From Marichromatium bheemlicum (GTDB lineage: Bacteria > Pseudomonadota > Gammaproteobacteria > Chromatiales > Chromatiaceae): DNA of 64,000 nt. The notes beneath the pieces were generated by a model. It saw only the letters and a program-made list of their open reading frames with translations, did no database searches and was not told the DNA's origin. This document shows, one piece after another, positions 9,480 to 19,442 of this stretch (within the stretch, counting starts at the first letter, position 1; each line of letters opens with the position of its first letter). Made by a program: the position numbers and the translations under genes. The stretch lies in contig NZ_JAAXKX010000002.1 in assembly GCF_012276755.1 (NCBI RefSeq), positions 186,001 through 250,000 of the forward strand. The letters are read 5' to 3'.

Positions 9480-9948
9480 GGTCGTCGAACAACCCGCGCG
9501 CGGCCGCCTCGACCATGTCGAAGACCTGATCGAAGCCGCGCCGACCACCGTAGTAGGGATCGGGCACCTCGCGCTGCGAGTAATCCGGGGCGAAGTCCAT
9601 GAACAGCCCCAGGCGCGACTCCAGCCCGGGCGGGCAGAGCGCGGCGAGATGCGCGTAGTTGTCCTGATCCATCGCCAACACATAGTCGAAGCGCTCGAAG
9701 TCCTCGGCGCCGACGCAACGCGCGCGCAGGTCATCGATGTCGATGCCACGGGCGCGCGCCGTCTCGCTGGCACGCCGATCCGGGCGGTTACCGACGTGAT
9801 AGGCATGAGTGCCGGCCGAGTCGATCTCGACCAGGTGCTCGACCCCTTGGGTACGCACCAGTTGGCGAAACACCCCGTGAGCAGTCGGCGAGCGACAGAT
9901 ATTGCCCATGCAGACGAACAGGATCCTGGCCTTGATCTCGCGTTTCAC
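9460..9948 (-). CDS. Low-molecular-weight protein tyrosine phosphatase
   Basis: Cytoplasmic phosphatase, 162 residues. The P-loop CMGNICRS gives the nucleophile Cys13 and Arg19, and DPYYGG near the C-terminus carries the general-acid Asp. The start is GTG at 9948 with a strong AGGAG about 7 bases upstream. Such enzymes often dephosphorylate tyrosine autokinases in polysaccharide export or act as housekeeping phosphatases. The glycan-type genes opposite make the first idea attractive, but no tyrosine kinase is present in the window. Confidence 0.92.
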   Translation of the reverse strand: MKREIKARILFVCMGNICRSPTAHGVFRQLVRTQGVEHLVEIDSAGTHAYHVGNRPDRRASETARARGIDIDDLRARCVGAEDFERFDYVLAMDQDNYAHLAALCPPGLESRLGLFMDFAPDYSQREVPDPYYGGRRGFDQVFDMVEAAARGLFDDLNARFL

Positions 9949-10009
9949 CTCGCGACTCCTCCATCACTGACTGACACCGCCCCGATCATAGCAGCGCCCG
10001 GCGCCGGAC

Positions 10010-10399
10010 TCAGTCGCCGGTGCGCTCACGCCTGAGCCGCTGCGCCTCGCGCTGGCGCGCCTGGGCGGCGCCCTGGCGCTCGAGGCGCAACCGCCAGCCG
10101 CCGCTGTCGCGCGCCGGGGCGTCAAGGGATGGAGAGGCGGCACGCGACTCACGCCGCAGCGACTGCCAGGCGCGCCGCTCATCCTGGCGCTGCTCGAGCA
10201 GCCGCGTGCCCGGCTGCCGGGTCGGCGCCGGGCGGCGCCCGGCGGGCTCGCGGGCGACGCCCTCGAGTCGCAACCAGCCGCCGGCGCCAGTGGCCTGCGC
10301 GGCACCGACCGCAGCAGCATCGGCCCCGGCCACAGGCATGGCCACGCCCCAGACGAACGCGGCGCCGAGGCCATGGATGATCAGTGCTCGCTTGGACAT
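10010..10399 (-). CDS. Hypothetical exported protein, Arg/Gln-rich
   Basis: 129 residues with a plausible signal peptide (MSKRALIIHG start, cleavage after about AGADA at residues 25-29). The mature part is rich in Arg, Gln, Ala and Glu and probably helical, with no domain that I recognise. ATG 10399 has GGGAG about 9 bases upstream. It lies alone between the phosphatase gene and a divergent hypothetical gene. Function unknown. Confidence 0.55.
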   Translation of the reverse strand: MSKRALIIHGLGAAFVWGVAMPVAGADAAAVGAAQATGAGGWLRLEGVAREPAGRRPAPTRQPGTRLLEQRQDERRAWQSLRRESRAASPSLDAPARDSGGWRLRLERQGAAQARQREAQRLRRERTGD

Positions 10400-10553
10400 G
10401 GTCTTGATCTCCCGTCACAACGCCCGGTCATAGACCCTGACCTGGGGGCGCGAGACACGACTGGAAAGCGCGCCCCCACGACGCCATCATCGAGCCAGGG
10501 ACAGACACGGCACGGAGGCCGAGACGACGGCGACAGCCCACTCAGGAGGCGCA

Positions 10554-10874
10554 ATGCACACCAGACCCACGACCCCACAGGGCAGGCACGACCGCGAGGC
10601 GCTGCTGCACCAGGTCCGCACATTGCTCGGGCGCCGCTGTCGGCTGCGCGGCACCTCCTGGCGACTGATCGACCTGCTCCCCGGCGAGGAGTTGCTGATC
10701 CTCGAGTCCGACGACGAACACGCCGCCGAGATCCAGGCCGACCAGTACGGCCGTCCGCGCCAGCGGCGCAACACCCTGCTACAGGTACCGCTGTTCGACC
10801 GTCACCGCTGCCCCTCGGCACCGCTGCGCGAGCTGCTCGACACCCTCACGCCCGCCATCGGCCGGCGGCACTGA
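10554..10874 (+). CDS. Hypothetical protein, 106 residues
   Basis: Small, soluble, basic protein with no signal peptide or membrane segment. A perfect AGGAGG (10544-10549) stands 4 bases before the ATG, which strongly supports translation. The middle part (CRLRGTSWRLIDLLPGEELL) looks like a short beta-rich domain with an acidic turn (LESDDEH). It converges on kdsB with a 14-bp gap. I do not recognise the family. Confidence 0.6.
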   Translation: MHTRPTTPQGRHDREALLHQVRTLLGRRCRLRGTSWRLIDLLPGEELLILESDDEHAAEIQADQYGRPRQRRNTLLQVPLFDRHRCPSAPLRELLDTLTPAIGRRH

Positions 10875-10888
10875 ACACATCCGTGCGT

Positions 10889-11659
10889 TCAACCGTCCTC
10901 GTGCATCCACGCCTCGGCACGCCCCAGGTCCTCACGGGTGTCGACCCCAGGCCCCGGGGTGCGCTCGGCGATACCGACATGGATGCGCTCACCGTGCCAC
11001 AGCACGCGTAGCTGCTCGAGCGACTCGGCGACCTCGAGCGGCGCCGGCGGCCAGGCGAGGTAGCGCTCGAGGAACCCGGCGCGATAGGCATAAAGCCCGA
11101 TGTGACGGAGGAAGGTCACCGACTCGGGCAGGCTTGCGCGGCTGCCGAGGAACTCGTCGCGATGCCACGGCAGCGGCGCGCGCGAGAAGTAGAGCGCGAA
11201 GCCTTTGACATCGGTCACCACCTTCACCACGTGCGGATCGAACAGCGCCTCGACCCGCCGGATCGGCGAGGCCAGGGTCGCCATCCCCGCGCCCTCGCAC
11301 CCGGCCAGGTCGCTGGCGACCTGGTCGATCAGCGCCGCCGGCATGCAGGGCTCATCGCCCTGCAGGTTGACCACCACGGTGTCGGCCTCCCAACCACGCG
11401 TAGCGATCACCTCAGCGACCCGCTCGGTACCGCTACGGTGCTCCGTCGCGGTCAGCTGGGTCGCGGCGCCGAGCCCGGCACAGGCCTCGAGGATGCGCGC
11501 GTCATCGCTCGCCACCACCACCTCGTCGGCACCGCTGGCGCAGGCCCGCGCCACCACGTGCCGGATCATCGGCTCCCCGGCGATCTCCAGCAGCGGCTTG
11601 CCCGGCAGCCTGGAGGAACCGTAACGCGCCGGAATCACCACCTTGAAACCCTTAGCCAT
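10889..11659 (-). CDS. kdsB: 3-deoxy-manno-octulosonate cytidylyltransferase
   Basis: Activates Kdo as CMP-Kdo for lipid A/LPS inner-core synthesis in the cytoplasm. The 256-residue length is typical. The nucleotide-binding N-terminus [15 protein letters not shown] is diagnostic, and [10 protein letters not shown] carries the metal-binding Asp. Its start overlaps the lpxK stop by 8 bp. It is the last gene of the comEC/exbB-exbD-msbA-lpxK-kdsB run, so Kdo activation, lipid A 4'-kinase and lipid A flippase are encoded together. Confidence 0.97.
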   Translation of the reverse strand: MAKGFKVVIPARYGSSRLPGKPLLEIAGEPMIRHVVARACASGADEVVVASDDARILEACAGLGAATQLTATEHRSGTERVAEVIATRGWEADTVVVNLQGDEPCMPAALIDQVASDLAGCEGAGMATLASPIRRVEALFDPHVVKVVTDVKGFALYFSRAPLPWHRDEFLGSRASLPESVTFLRHIGLYAYRAGFLERYLAWPPAPLEVAESLEQLRVLWHGERIHVGIAERTPGPGVDTREDLGRAEAWMHEDG

Positions 11660-12644
11660 GCCTCTTCACCCTTGCCAGTCGAGTCAACAGCCCCGCCAGC
11701 GAGTCGGCATCGAACTCGGCCGCGACGGGGACATACCAGTGATCACCGCCACCGAACCGGGCGCACTTGACCGCGTCCTTCTCGGTCATCAGCACCGGCC
11801 CCGCGGGCCAGGCCGCGACCTCGGCGGCAGTGAAGTCGTGATGATCGGGATAGGGGCGCGGGTCGAGCACCAGACCGTGCGCCTCGAGCATGGCGAAGAA
11901 GCGGTCGGGATTGCCGATCCCCGCCACCGCGCACACCCGCTGCCCCCGGAAGGCCGCCAACGGACGGCTGCGCCCGGTGCCGTCGAGCGCCAGTGCCGCG
12001 CCCGGCACCAGCTGCATCCGCCCGGCCCCCGGCGGCGCCGCGGCGCCGTTGTAAAGCACCAGGTCGACCGTCTCGAGCCGGCGCGGCGGCTCGCGCAGCG
12101 GCCCGGCCGGCAGACAGCGCCGGTTGCCGAGACCACGGCGGCCGTCGACTACGGCGATCTCGATATCGCGCGCCAGACGGTAGTGCTGCAATCCGTCGTC
12201 GGTGAGCAACAGGTCGCAGTCGCAGTGGGCGAGCGCGAAGCGCCCCGCCGCCACCCGATCGGCACCGACCACCACCGGGCAGCCGGCGTGGCGCGCGAGC
12301 AGCAGCGGCTCGTCACCGACCTGCTCGGGGACATCGCCCGGCGTGACCCGGCGCACCCCGTCCTCGCGCCGGCCATAGCCGCGGGTGAGGATCGCCGGTC
12401 GCCAGCCCTGCTCACGCAGCCACCGCGCCAAGGCGATCACCGCCGGGGTCTTGCCAGTACCGCCGACACTGAGGTTACCGACCACCACCACCGGCACCGG
12501 CAACCGCGTGCTCGCCAACCAGCCGCGCCGGAAGCCCAACCGTCGCAGCATGGCGAGCACGCAGTAGAGCGCACCGAGCGGGGCGAGTAGCATGCCGAGC
12601 CAGTGCCGGGCGTACCAGACACGGTCTGGATCGATCCAGCGCAT
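11652..12644 (-). CDS. lpxK: Tetraacyldisaccharide 4'-kinase
   Basis: Phosphorylates the 4' position of tetraacyldisaccharide-1-phosphate to make lipid IVA at the inner membrane. It has 330 residues. A membrane-associated N-terminal helix (about residues 15-40) precedes the Walker A sequence [12 protein letters not shown]. The LTDDGLQH segment carries conserved acidic residues. Its ATG shares one base with the msbA stop (TGATG type), so translation is probably coupled. Confidence 0.97.
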   Translation of the reverse strand: MRWIDPDRVWYARHWLGMLLAPLGALYCVLAMLRRLGFRRGWLASTRLPVPVVVVGNLSVGGTGKTPAVIALARWLREQGWRPAILTRGYGRREDGVRRVTPGDVPEQVGDEPLLLARHAGCPVVVGADRVAAGRFALAHCDCDLLLTDDGLQHYRLARDIEIAVVDGRRGLGNRRCLPAGPLREPPRRLETVDLVLYNGAAAPPGAGRMQLVPGAALALDGTGRSRPLAAFRGQRVCAVAGIGNPDRFFAMLEAHGLVLDPRPYPDHHDFTAAEVAAWPAGPVLMTEKDAVKCARFGGGDHWYVPVAAEFDADSLAGLLTRLARVKRHG

Positions 12645-14419
12645 CAGTCCTCGGCCGCGAGACCGTCGTGGAACTGCAGCCGGTGCAGCCGCGCGTAATA
12701 GCCGTTGCGCTCGAGCAGCGCCTGATGGCTGCCCTGCTCGACGATGCGCCCGGCATCAAGCACGAGGATGCGGTCGGCGCGCTCGATGGTCGAGAGCCGA
12801 TGAGCGATCATCAGCGTGGTGCGCTCCTCCATCAGCTCCTGCAGCGCGGCCTGGATGTGGCGCTCGGCCTCGGTATCGAGCGCCGAGGTCGCCTCGTCGA
12901 GGATCAGGATGGGGGCGTCCTTGAGCATCGCGCGGGCGATCGCCAGACGCTGGCGCTGACCGCCCGAGAGCAACACGCCCCGATCCCCCACCACGGTGTC
13001 GAAGCCCTGCGGCAGGGCGCGGATGAACTCCAGCGCGTGCGCGCTCTCGGCGACCTGCTCGAGCCGCTCGCGGCTCGGCGGCTCGGCTTGGCCATAGGCG
13101 ATGTTGTTAGCGATGGTGTCGTTGAACAGCACCACGTCCTGGGTGACCAGCGAGATCTGACGGCGCAACGAGCCCAGGGAGAGGTCGCGGATCGGCGTGC
13201 CGTCGATCAGGATCTCGCCCTCGCTGGGGTCGTAGAAGCGCGGCAACAGGCTGGCGATGGTGCTCTTGCCGCTGCCCGAACGCCCGACCAGGGCGATCTT
13301 CTCGCCCGGGGCGACGCTCAGCTCCAGCTCGCGGATCGCCGGCGGCTTGTCGGGGCTGTAGCGATGGGTGACGCCGCGATACTCGATGCGTCCGGCGACC
13401 CGCTCAACCTCGCCGCGCCCGCGATCGTCCTCTTCCTCTGCGTCGAGCAGCTCGAACAGGCTCTCGGCGGCGATGATGCCGCGCTGCAGATGGGCGTTGA
13501 CCGAGGTCAGACGCTTGACCGGCGGCAGCAGCAGCGCCATGGCGACGATGAAGGACATGAAGGTGCCGACCGAGATGTTGTCCTGCAGCCCCTGCATGGT
13601 CGAGAGATAGACGATCACCGCGATCGCCATCGCCGAGATCAGCTGCACCAGCGGCACACTCGCCGCCTCGGTGGCGATCATCTTCATCTGCAGCGAACGG
13701 GTCTTCTCGTTGATCGCGCCGAAGTGACGCGCCTCGCGCGCCTGACCGCCGAAGGCCTTGACCACCCGATGGCCGTCGATCACCTCCTGGGCGACATGGG
13801 TGAGCTCACCGACACGGTCCTGGATGCGCTTGCTGTGACGGCGAAAGCGCTTGGTCGCGTACTTGATGGCGCCGGCCATCAACGGACCGATGAGCAGGAA
13901 GATCACCGACAGCTCGGCGTCGAGATAGAGCATGTAGGCCATCAGCCCGAGCACGGTGAAGCCGTCGCGCACCAGGGTGGTGACCGCCGAGGTCGCGGCG
14001 GTGGCGACGTTCTCGACGTTATAGGTGAGCTTGGCGAGCAGATGGCCCGAGCCGGTGTTGTCGAAATAGCGCGTCGGCGCACGCAGCAGGTGCTCGAACA
14101 TCTGCTGACGCAGATCGGCCACCACCCGCCGCCCGACCCAGCTCAGACAGTAGTTGTTGATGAAGCCGGCGATGCCGCGACCGAGGAAGAGCGCCACCAG
14201 CAGGATCGGCATCATCCGCACCACGGTCTCGTCGCGCTCGACGAAGCTGCCGTCGATCAACGGCTGCATCATCGCCGCGAACAGCGGCTCGGTGATCGCA
14301 AAGGCGAGCATGCCGACGATGGAGACGGAGAACATCCGCCAGTAGGGGCGGACGTAGCCGAGCAGGCGGCGATAGATCGCGCTGGCCTTGGCCGGCGCTG
14401 CAGCGGGTGACTCGCTCAT
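12644..14419 (-). CDS. msbA: Lipid A export ATP-binding/permease MsbA
   Basis: Homodimeric ABC flippase moving core-lipid A across the inner membrane. It has 591 residues: six transmembrane helices (about 20-320) and a C-terminal ATPase domain. Walker A is GRSGSGKST, the signature is LSGGQRQR and Walker B is ILILDEATSALD, followed by the H-loop in MIAHRLST. Overlaps of 4 bp with exbD and 1 bp with lpxK show a tightly packed operon. Confidence 0.97.
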   Translation of the reverse strand: MSESPAAAPAKASAIYRRLLGYVRPYWRMFSVSIVGMLAFAITEPLFAAMMQPLIDGSFVERDETVVRMMPILLVALFLGRGIAGFINNYCLSWVGRRVVADLRQQMFEHLLRAPTRYFDNTGSGHLLAKLTYNVENVATAATSAVTTLVRDGFTVLGLMAYMLYLDAELSVIFLLIGPLMAGAIKYATKRFRRHSKRIQDRVGELTHVAQEVIDGHRVVKAFGGQAREARHFGAINEKTRSLQMKMIATEAASVPLVQLISAMAIAVIVYLSTMQGLQDNISVGTFMSFIVAMALLLPPVKRLTSVNAHLQRGIIAAESLFELLDAEEEDDRGRGEVERVAGRIEYRGVTHRYSPDKPPAIRELELSVAPGEKIALVGRSGSGKSTIASLLPRFYDPSEGEILIDGTPIRDLSLGSLRRQISLVTQDVVLFNDTIANNIAYGQAEPPSRERLEQVAESAHALEFIRALPQGFDTVVGDRGVLLSGGQRQRLAIARAMLKDAPILILDEATSALDTEAERHIQAALQELMEERTTLMIAHRLSTIERADRILVLDAGRIVEQGSHQALLERNGYYARLHRLQFHDGLAAED

Positions 14420-14844
14420 GGCGCCTCCTGATTGCGGGTCGCGGCGAAGGCGACCTGATTGAGTCCTTCGCGCGCGGTGGCATCGAGCGCAGTCATCACC
14501 GCCTGGTGTGGGGTCTTGGCGTCGGCCTGGATCAGCACCGGCGCGGAACCACGCCCGGCGAGATGGCTGCGGATCGCCCGCGCCAGGGTCGCGGCATCAT
14601 CACCGAGCACGCGTTGTTCGCCGATGAAGAAGGTGCCCTCGGCATCGATCACCAAGGTCAGGGTCTCGGGCGGCTCCTCGGCCGGGGCCGGTGCGCCATC
14701 GGCCTCGGGCAACTGTACTCGCAGCCGCGCCTCGTCCTTGAAGCTGGTCGAGACCATGAAGAAGATCAACAGCAGGAAGACCACGTCGATCAACGGCGTC
14801 AGGTTGATATCGATCGCCGCCTTGCGTTGGGGGCGCAGATTCAT
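14416..14844 (-). CDS. exbD: ExbD/TolR family biopolymer transport protein
   Basis: 142-residue stator subunit of a proton-driven ExbB-ExbD complex. One N-terminal transmembrane helix (about residues 18-38) contains the proton-carrying Asp in PLIDVVFLLLIFF; the rest is a periplasmic domain. It overlaps exbB by 4 bp upstream and msbA by 4 bp downstream. No tonB or tolA is adjacent. This ExbBD pair beside lipid A genes is common in gammaproteobacteria; whether it energises TonB-dependent uptake or an envelope process is not shown here. Confidence 0.93.
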   Translation of the reverse strand: MNLRPQRKAAIDINLTPLIDVVFLLLIFFMVSTSFKDEARLRVQLPEADGAPAPAEEPPETLTLVIDAEGTFFIGEQRVLGDDAATLARAIRSHLAGRGSAPVLIQADAKTPHQAVMTALDATAREGLNQVAFAATRNQEAP

Positions 14845-15470
14845 GCCGCCCCCTCCACGGTATCCTCACGCTCACCCTTGATCACCTCGATCAGGCGCAG
14901 AGCCAGCTCCTCCATGTCGACCACCAGACGTGAGACACGATTGTCGTAGAAGCGATGGAACATCAACGTCGGGATCGCCACCGCGAGGCCGGCGGCCGTG
15001 GTGATCAGCGCCTCAGAGATCCCGCCGGCAAGGACCTCGGGGTCACCGACCCCTGCCTCGACGATCACCGCGAAGACATCGATCATCCCCAGCACCGTCC
15101 CCAGCAGGCCGAGCAAGGGAGTCACTGCGGCGATGGTGCCCAGGGTATTGAGGAAGCGCTCCAACTCGACGACCACCTGACGACCGGTCTCGGCGATCGC
15201 CTCCTTCATCACCTCTCGCGAGTGCATCCGATTGGCCAGCCCGGCGGCAAGCATGCGCCCCAGCGGCGACCCATAGCGAATCTCCTCGATCTGCGTATCG
15301 CTGAGTTGACCGAGGCGATAGAGCTGCCAGATCCGCGCCAACAGCCCCGGCGGCATGATGCGGGTGCGGCGCAACATCCAAGCGCGTTCGATGACGATCG
15401 CGGTGGCGACCACGGAGCTGGCGATGATCGGCACCATCAACCAGCCGCCGGCGTACATCAGATCTAGCAA
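14841..15470 (-). CDS. exbB: ExbB/TolQ/MotA-family proton channel protein
   Basis: 209-residue inner-membrane protein with three hydrophobic segments (about residues 8-28, 110-135 and 150-175), as in ExbB. The segment TVLGMIDVF and the following SEALITTAAGLAVAIP are typical of the family. The likely start is TTG at 15470 with GAGGAG 7 bases upstream; the in-frame ATG at 15458 is an alternative that shortens the first helix slightly. It heads the exbB-exbD-msbA-lpxK-kdsB run, 238 bp after comEC. Confidence 0.93.
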   Translation of the reverse strand: MLDLMYAGGWLMVPIIASSVVATAIVIERAWMLRRTRIMPPGLLARIWQLYRLGQLSDTQIEEIRYGSPLGRMLAAGLANRMHSREVMKEAIAETGRQVVVELERFLNTLGTIAAVTPLLGLLGTVLGMIDVFAVIVEAGVGDPEVLAGGISEALITTAAGLAVAIPTLMFHRFYDNRVSRLVVDMEELALRLIEVIKGEREDTVEGAA

Positions 15471-15589
15471 GGGCGAACTCCTCGGCGCAGGCTATGACAA
15501 ATGACCCCGAACCCGGATGGGCCGAGACCGACCCTTCATGATACTCGAAGCGCTCGACCTCCAGCCATCGGGGCATCGGCCGCCGATAC

Positions 15590-15713
15590 GAACCGCAAAG
15601 ACCCAAAGAAGACAAAGGATTTAAGTGCGAGCGCTCTGTTGAGGCGCGATCACGAATCACTGGAAGCGCAACACTCCCTTCCCTTGGCGCTCTTTGAGTC
15701 TTTGCGGTTCAAT
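15590..15713. repeat. Divergent member (D) of the CGCAAAG-arm repeat family
   Basis: A left arm beginning GAACCGCAAAG (15590) and a right arm ending CTTTGCGGTTCAAT (15713) form an imperfect inverted repeat of about 33 bp per arm around a 50-60 bp centre. The centre is unrelated to that of the other copies and there is no heptad array. It fills the comEC-exbB gap and touches the last comEC codons. Confidence 0.7.
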
Positions 15714-18162
15714 CCGTCCGGCTGATGGTTGGCGTTCGCTCCCGACAGGTCGGCGCGGTAAGCGGGGCCGGCAGCGGCACGAACCAGGCCGCAAGGGTGC
15801 GGGCGCGACCGCAGGCCCAGGGGCAGCGCGGTGCGCAACCGGCGTCGGGGCGGTGGCGCCAAAGCCGGTCATGGCGGGCACGCCAGCCGGGCTCGAGCGC
15901 CACCCCCTCGGCTTCGAGACGCAGCCTCAGCGCGCCCTCGTGCGCCGTCCCGCGCGTCTCGATGTCACGCGCGATGAGCCGCGCGCACACCACCTCGGCG
16001 GGGAAGCCGTAGTGATTGGCATAGCCCGATGCGACCAGCGCCAGCTCGGGGGCAACCGCCTCGAGCAGCGTCGCGCTCGACGAGCTGGCACTACCGTGAT
16101 GGGCAAGCACCAGGACGGTGCTGCGCAGGGCCGCGCCATGGCGCTCGACGAGCTGGCGCTCGACCGCAGCGCCGATGTCGCCGGTGAGCAGCACCGAGAC
16201 ATCCCCGACCTCGATGCGCAACACACAGGAGGCGTCGTTGCCCGAACCACCTCCGGTCACCGGGTGCAGGAAGCGAAAGCGCACCCCCGACCACACCCAG
16301 CCCTCCCCGGCCCGACAGCGCCCGACGCCGTCGAGGCCGAGCGCTGCCGGCTCGCCCGAATCGATACGCCTGACCTCCACGCCACGGCGCAGCCCCACGA
16401 GCCCGCCGGCATGATCACGATCGGCATGGCTGACCACCAGTCGATCGACCCGCTCAACGCCCTGGGCGCGCAACAGCGGCACCAGCACCGCGCTGCCGGT
16501 CTCGAAGCCACTGGCGAAACCTGGACCGGTGTCATAGACCAGGGTGTGCTCATGGGTGCGTGCCACCACCGCCAGTCCCTGACCGACATCGACCAAGGTC
16601 AACCACAAGGCCCCCGATGGGGGCGACAGCGGGCGCACCAGCACCAGCGCCGCCAGCCCCACCAGGCCCAGCCAGCGCCCCGGAAGCCCACGCGGGGCGA
16701 GCAACAGCGCGACCCCTAAGATCGCGGCCAACCACACCCAGGACGGGCGCGACGCCAGCGTAACGGCCGACCACGGCTGGTCGGCGACCCAGCCAAGGCC
16801 GACGAGCCCCTGCTCGAGCAGCCAGGCAACGGCGCGCAACGGCGCCTCCAGCCCGGGCAGCAGACTCAGCACCGCGGCGACCAGCAACAACGGCAACAGC
16901 AGCGAGAACAGCGGCACCGCCACCAGGTTGACCAGGGGCGCGACCAGCGAGGCGCGGGCGAACAGCAGCAACAGCAGCGGCAACAGCCCGATGCTCACCG
17001 CCCACTGCACCTGCCCCCAACGTCGCCACGGCGTGCGGCTCGGTAACCGCCCGGCAAGCGCCAGCAGGATCGCCGCGACCGCGCCAAAGGAGAGCCAGAA
17101 ACCGACACCGAGCGGAGCCAGCGGGTCGAGCGCCACCACCCCGGCGAGTGCCAGCACGAACCCCTGCCAGGGACGCAGCACCCGCAACCAGAACAAGGCA
17201 CCGAGTACCACCGCGATCATGATCAGCGCGCGCTGGGTCGAGATCGCGAAACCGGCGAGGCCCGCATACCCCAGCGCCGCACCTGTCGCCATCACGGCAC
17301 CCGCGCGAGGCGCGGCCAACCACAAGGTCAGGCGACGACTGCGCGACCACAACCATCGCCCCAACGCAAAGACCGCACCCGCGATCACCGCGACATGCAA
17401 CCCGGAGATCGCCAGCAGGTGGTTGGTGCCGGTGCGGGTGAGTATCTCCCAGTCACGCGAGGTCAGCGCATCGCGCACCCCCAGGGTGAGCGCCTGCACC
17501 GCACCCAGCGCCGGGGCGTCACCGAGCACGGTGGCGAGATGATCGCCAAGGCGCTGACGCAACCGTGCCAACCAGTAGCCTCCAGGACCGGGATCGAGCA
17601 GCTGCGCGGGCTCCCCGGCACGGAGGTTTCCGGTCGCCACCACCTGGCGCACGAACAACCAGCGCTCGTAGTCGAAGCCGCCTGGATTGGCATAGCCGTG
17701 CACCGGTTTGAGCCGTACCGGCAGCCGCCAGCGCTCACCGGGATGCAGCACCGGGGCGTCGCGATACCAGGACAACCGGACCCGCCCGGTAAAGGCGATC
17801 GTCTCACCGCCATGGCGGGCGTGCTCGACCCGGAACAGAAAACGGGTGGCCTGGCCCCGCCGCACCGGTCGTGTCTCGATGCGCCCCTCGACCACCAGAG
17901 GCACCCGCGCCAGCGTGTCGGGGAAGGGATGACAAACCAGGGCGGCCAGCGACCACCACGACCAACATACCCCGAGCAGTGCCGCGCCCGCCATCCTCAC
18001 AGACCGACGCCGCCACCCCGGCAGCAGCACGAGCGCGCTCGCCACCAACCACCCCGGCGGCGGCAGCACCGGCAACACCAGCACCCCCACGACACCGAGG
18101 ACGAAGGCGAGCGCCGCGCCGATCAGCACCTGCGGACCGCAGTCCTGACCCGGGCGGCGCAC
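15709..18162 (-). CDS. comEC: DNA internalization channel ComEC/Rec2
   Basis: Inner-membrane protein thought to pass single-stranded DNA into the cytoplasm during transformation. It has 817 residues. An N-terminal membrane block and soluble OB-like region (about 20-215) precede the Competence domain, with the hallmark LLAISGLHVAVIAG near residue 250. A metallo-beta-lactamase domain follows from about residue 525, where SHADRDHAGG supplies metal ligands. The full length argues for a functional gene. It is divergent from the DUF2062 gene. Other competence genes are not in the window. Confidence 0.93.
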   Translation of the reverse strand: MRRPGQDCGPQVLIGAALAFVLGVVGVLVLPVLPPPGWLVASALVLLPGWRRRSVRMAGAALLGVCWSWWSLAALVCHPFPDTLARVPLVVEGRIETRPVRRGQATRFLFRVEHARHGGETIAFTGRVRLSWYRDAPVLHPGERWRLPVRLKPVHGYANPGGFDYERWLFVRQVVATGNLRAGEPAQLLDPGPGGYWLARLRQRLGDHLATVLGDAPALGAVQALTLGVRDALTSRDWEILTRTGTNHLLAISGLHVAVIAGAVFALGRWLWSRSRRLTLWLAAPRAGAVMATGAALGYAGLAGFAISTQRALIMIAVVLGALFWLRVLRPWQGFVLALAGVVALDPLAPLGVGFWLSFGAVAAILLALAGRLPSRTPWRRWGQVQWAVSIGLLPLLLLLFARASLVAPLVNLVAVPLFSLLLPLLLVAAVLSLLPGLEAPLRAVAWLLEQGLVGLGWVADQPWSAVTLASRPSWVWLAAILGVALLLAPRGLPGRWLGLVGLAALVLVRPLSPPSGALWLTLVDVGQGLAVVARTHEHTLVYDTGPGFASGFETGSAVLVPLLRAQGVERVDRLVVSHADRDHAGGLVGLRRGVEVRRIDSGEPAALGLDGVGRCRAGEGWVWSGVRFRFLHPVTGGGSGNDASCVLRIEVGDVSVLLTGDIGAAVERQLVERHGAALRSTVLVLAHHGSASSSSATLLEAVAPELALVASGYANHYGFPAEVVCARLIARDIETRGTAHEGALRLRLEAEGVALEPGWRARHDRLWRHRPDAGCAPRCPWACGRARTLAAWFVPLPAPLTAPTCRERTPTISRTD

Positions 18163-18187
18163 CGCACACCAGCACCGCGACCTGGCC

Positions 18188-18193
18188 TATACT
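18188..18193 (+). promoter_or_regulatory. Candidate -10 element for the DUF2062 gene
   Basis: TATACT matches five of six -10 bases and lies 42 bp before the GTG start. No convincing -35 hexamer stands 16-18 bp upstream, so the call is weak. Confidence 0.25.
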
Positions 18194-18234
18194 TGCCGCC
18201 TGCCTCGACAGTTGAGACCAGGCGGACTCTCCGC

Positions 18235-18789
18235 GTGAAGAAATCGCTGAAACGGGTCATGCCAGACCCCCGGGTGATCCTGGAAAATCGGCAGCTCGGT
18301 ATCTTCGGAAAGCTACTCCAGGATCCCAACCTCTGGCACCTCAACCGACATTCGGTCTCGGGTGCGGTCGCGGTCGGTCTGTTCGTGATGTACCTACCAC
18401 CGCTCGGTCATCTGTTCATGGCCACGGGGCTGGCGATCGTGCTCCGCGTCAATCTGCCGATCTCAGTGACCCTGATCTGGATCTCCAACCCGATCACCAT
18501 CCCGCCGATGTTCTACGGTGCCTACGCGCTCGGTTGCTGGATGACCGACCAGCCCGTGGTCGGGTTCGACATGCACTTCTGGATCGACTGGCACAATTGG
18601 CTGGCAGTCCTCGCGCCACTCCTGCTCGGCTCACTGGTCTGCGCCACGCTGTGCGCAGTGGTCGGCTATCTCATCATCCAGATGCTCTGGCGCTGGCTGC
18701 TGATGCGCGAGATCCAGCGCCGGCGGGAGCGCTACCGGGCGCTGTCCTCGACCGTCACCAGCACCCCCTCGTCGAGCCGCCAGCGCTGA
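18235..18789 (+). CDS. DUF2062 membrane protein
   Basis: 184-residue integral membrane protein of unknown function. It shows the family pattern: an N-terminal LPDP-like segment (MPDPRVI), then [21 protein letters not shown], then hydrophobic segments at about residues 48-75, 85-105 and 125-155. The start is GTG at 18235, which keeps the basic KKSLKR lead-in normal for this family; ATG 18259 would remove it. It lies between comEC and lolDC, a neighbourhood I recall from pseudomonads. Its last 58 bp overlap the convergent lolD gene. Confidence 0.85.
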   Translation: MKKSLKRVMPDPRVILENRQLGIFGKLLQDPNLWHLNRHSVSGAVAVGLFVMYLPPLGHLFMATGLAIVLRVNLPISVTLIWISNPITIPPMFYGAYALGCWMTDQPVVGFDMHFWIDWHNWLAVLAPLLLGSLVCATLCAVVGYLIIQMLWRWLLMREIQRRRERYRALSSTVTSTPSSSRQR

Positions 18790-19442
18790 TCCATGCGTGC
18801 CGCCAGCTCCAGGTCGTGGGTGACGATCACCAACGCGGTACCGATATCGCGGTTGAGTTCGAGCATCAGCTCGTAGACACCAGCAGCGGTGTTGCGATCG
18901 AGGTTACCGGTCGGCTCGTCGGCGAGTAGACAATCGGGTTCGGTGACCAGGGCGCGGGCCACTGCCGCGCGCTGACGCTCGCCGCCGGAGAGTTCGGCAG
19001 GGCGGTGAGCACCGCGATGCGCCAGCCCGACCTGAGCGAGCAGGTTGAGCGCGCGCTCACGCGCCAGCCGCGGACGCATGCCGCCGATCAGCAGCGGCAT
19101 CGCCACGTTCTCGAGTGCGGTGAACTCGGGCAGCAGGTGGTGGAACTGGTAGACGAAGCCGAGATGACGGTTGCGCAACCGCCCGACCCGCGCCTCGGAG
19201 AGCCCGACGATGTCCTGGCCGCGCCAGCACACCTGCCCACCACTCGGCCGGTCGAGACCACCGAGACAGTGCAGCAGGGTACTCTTACCCGAACCCGAGG
19301 CACCGACGATCGCCACCCGTTCGCCGGCGCCGACACGGAAATCCACCCCGCGCAGCACCCCGACCTCGGTCGGCCCCTGGCAGAAAGTCTTGACCAGATC
19401 GACGGTCTCGAGCACCGCGCCCGGCGCCTTCGCATCATTCAT
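18732..19442 (-). CDS. lolD: Lipoprotein-releasing ABC ATPase LolD
   Basis: ATPase of the LolCDE complex that extracts outer-membrane lipoproteins from the inner membrane and hands them to LolA. It has 236 residues. Walker A is GASGSGKST, the Lol-type sequence [12 protein letters not shown] is present, the signature is LSGGERQR and Walker B is [13 protein letters not shown] start at ATG 19442, which overlaps the lolC stop by 8 bp; 39 codons of upstream open frame lie within lolC and are not used. Confidence 0.95.
   Translation of the reverse strand: MNDAKAPGAVLETVDLVKTFCQGPTEVGVLRGVDFRVGAGERVAIVGASGSGKSTLLHCLGGLDRPSGGQVCWRGQDIVGLSEARVGRLRNRHLGFVYQFHHLLPEFTALENVAMPLLIGGMRPRLARERALNLLAQVGLAHRGAHRPAELSGGERQRAAVARALVTEPDCLLADEPTGNLDRNTAAGVYELMLELNRDIGTALVIVTHDLELAARMDQRWRLDEGVLVTVEDSAR

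Noticed and set aside
11643-14410. Long plus-strand open frames opposite lpxK and msbA
   Set aside because: Antisense shadows caused by high third-position GC; rich in His, Gln and Asp with no motifs, while lpxK and msbA are unmistakable.
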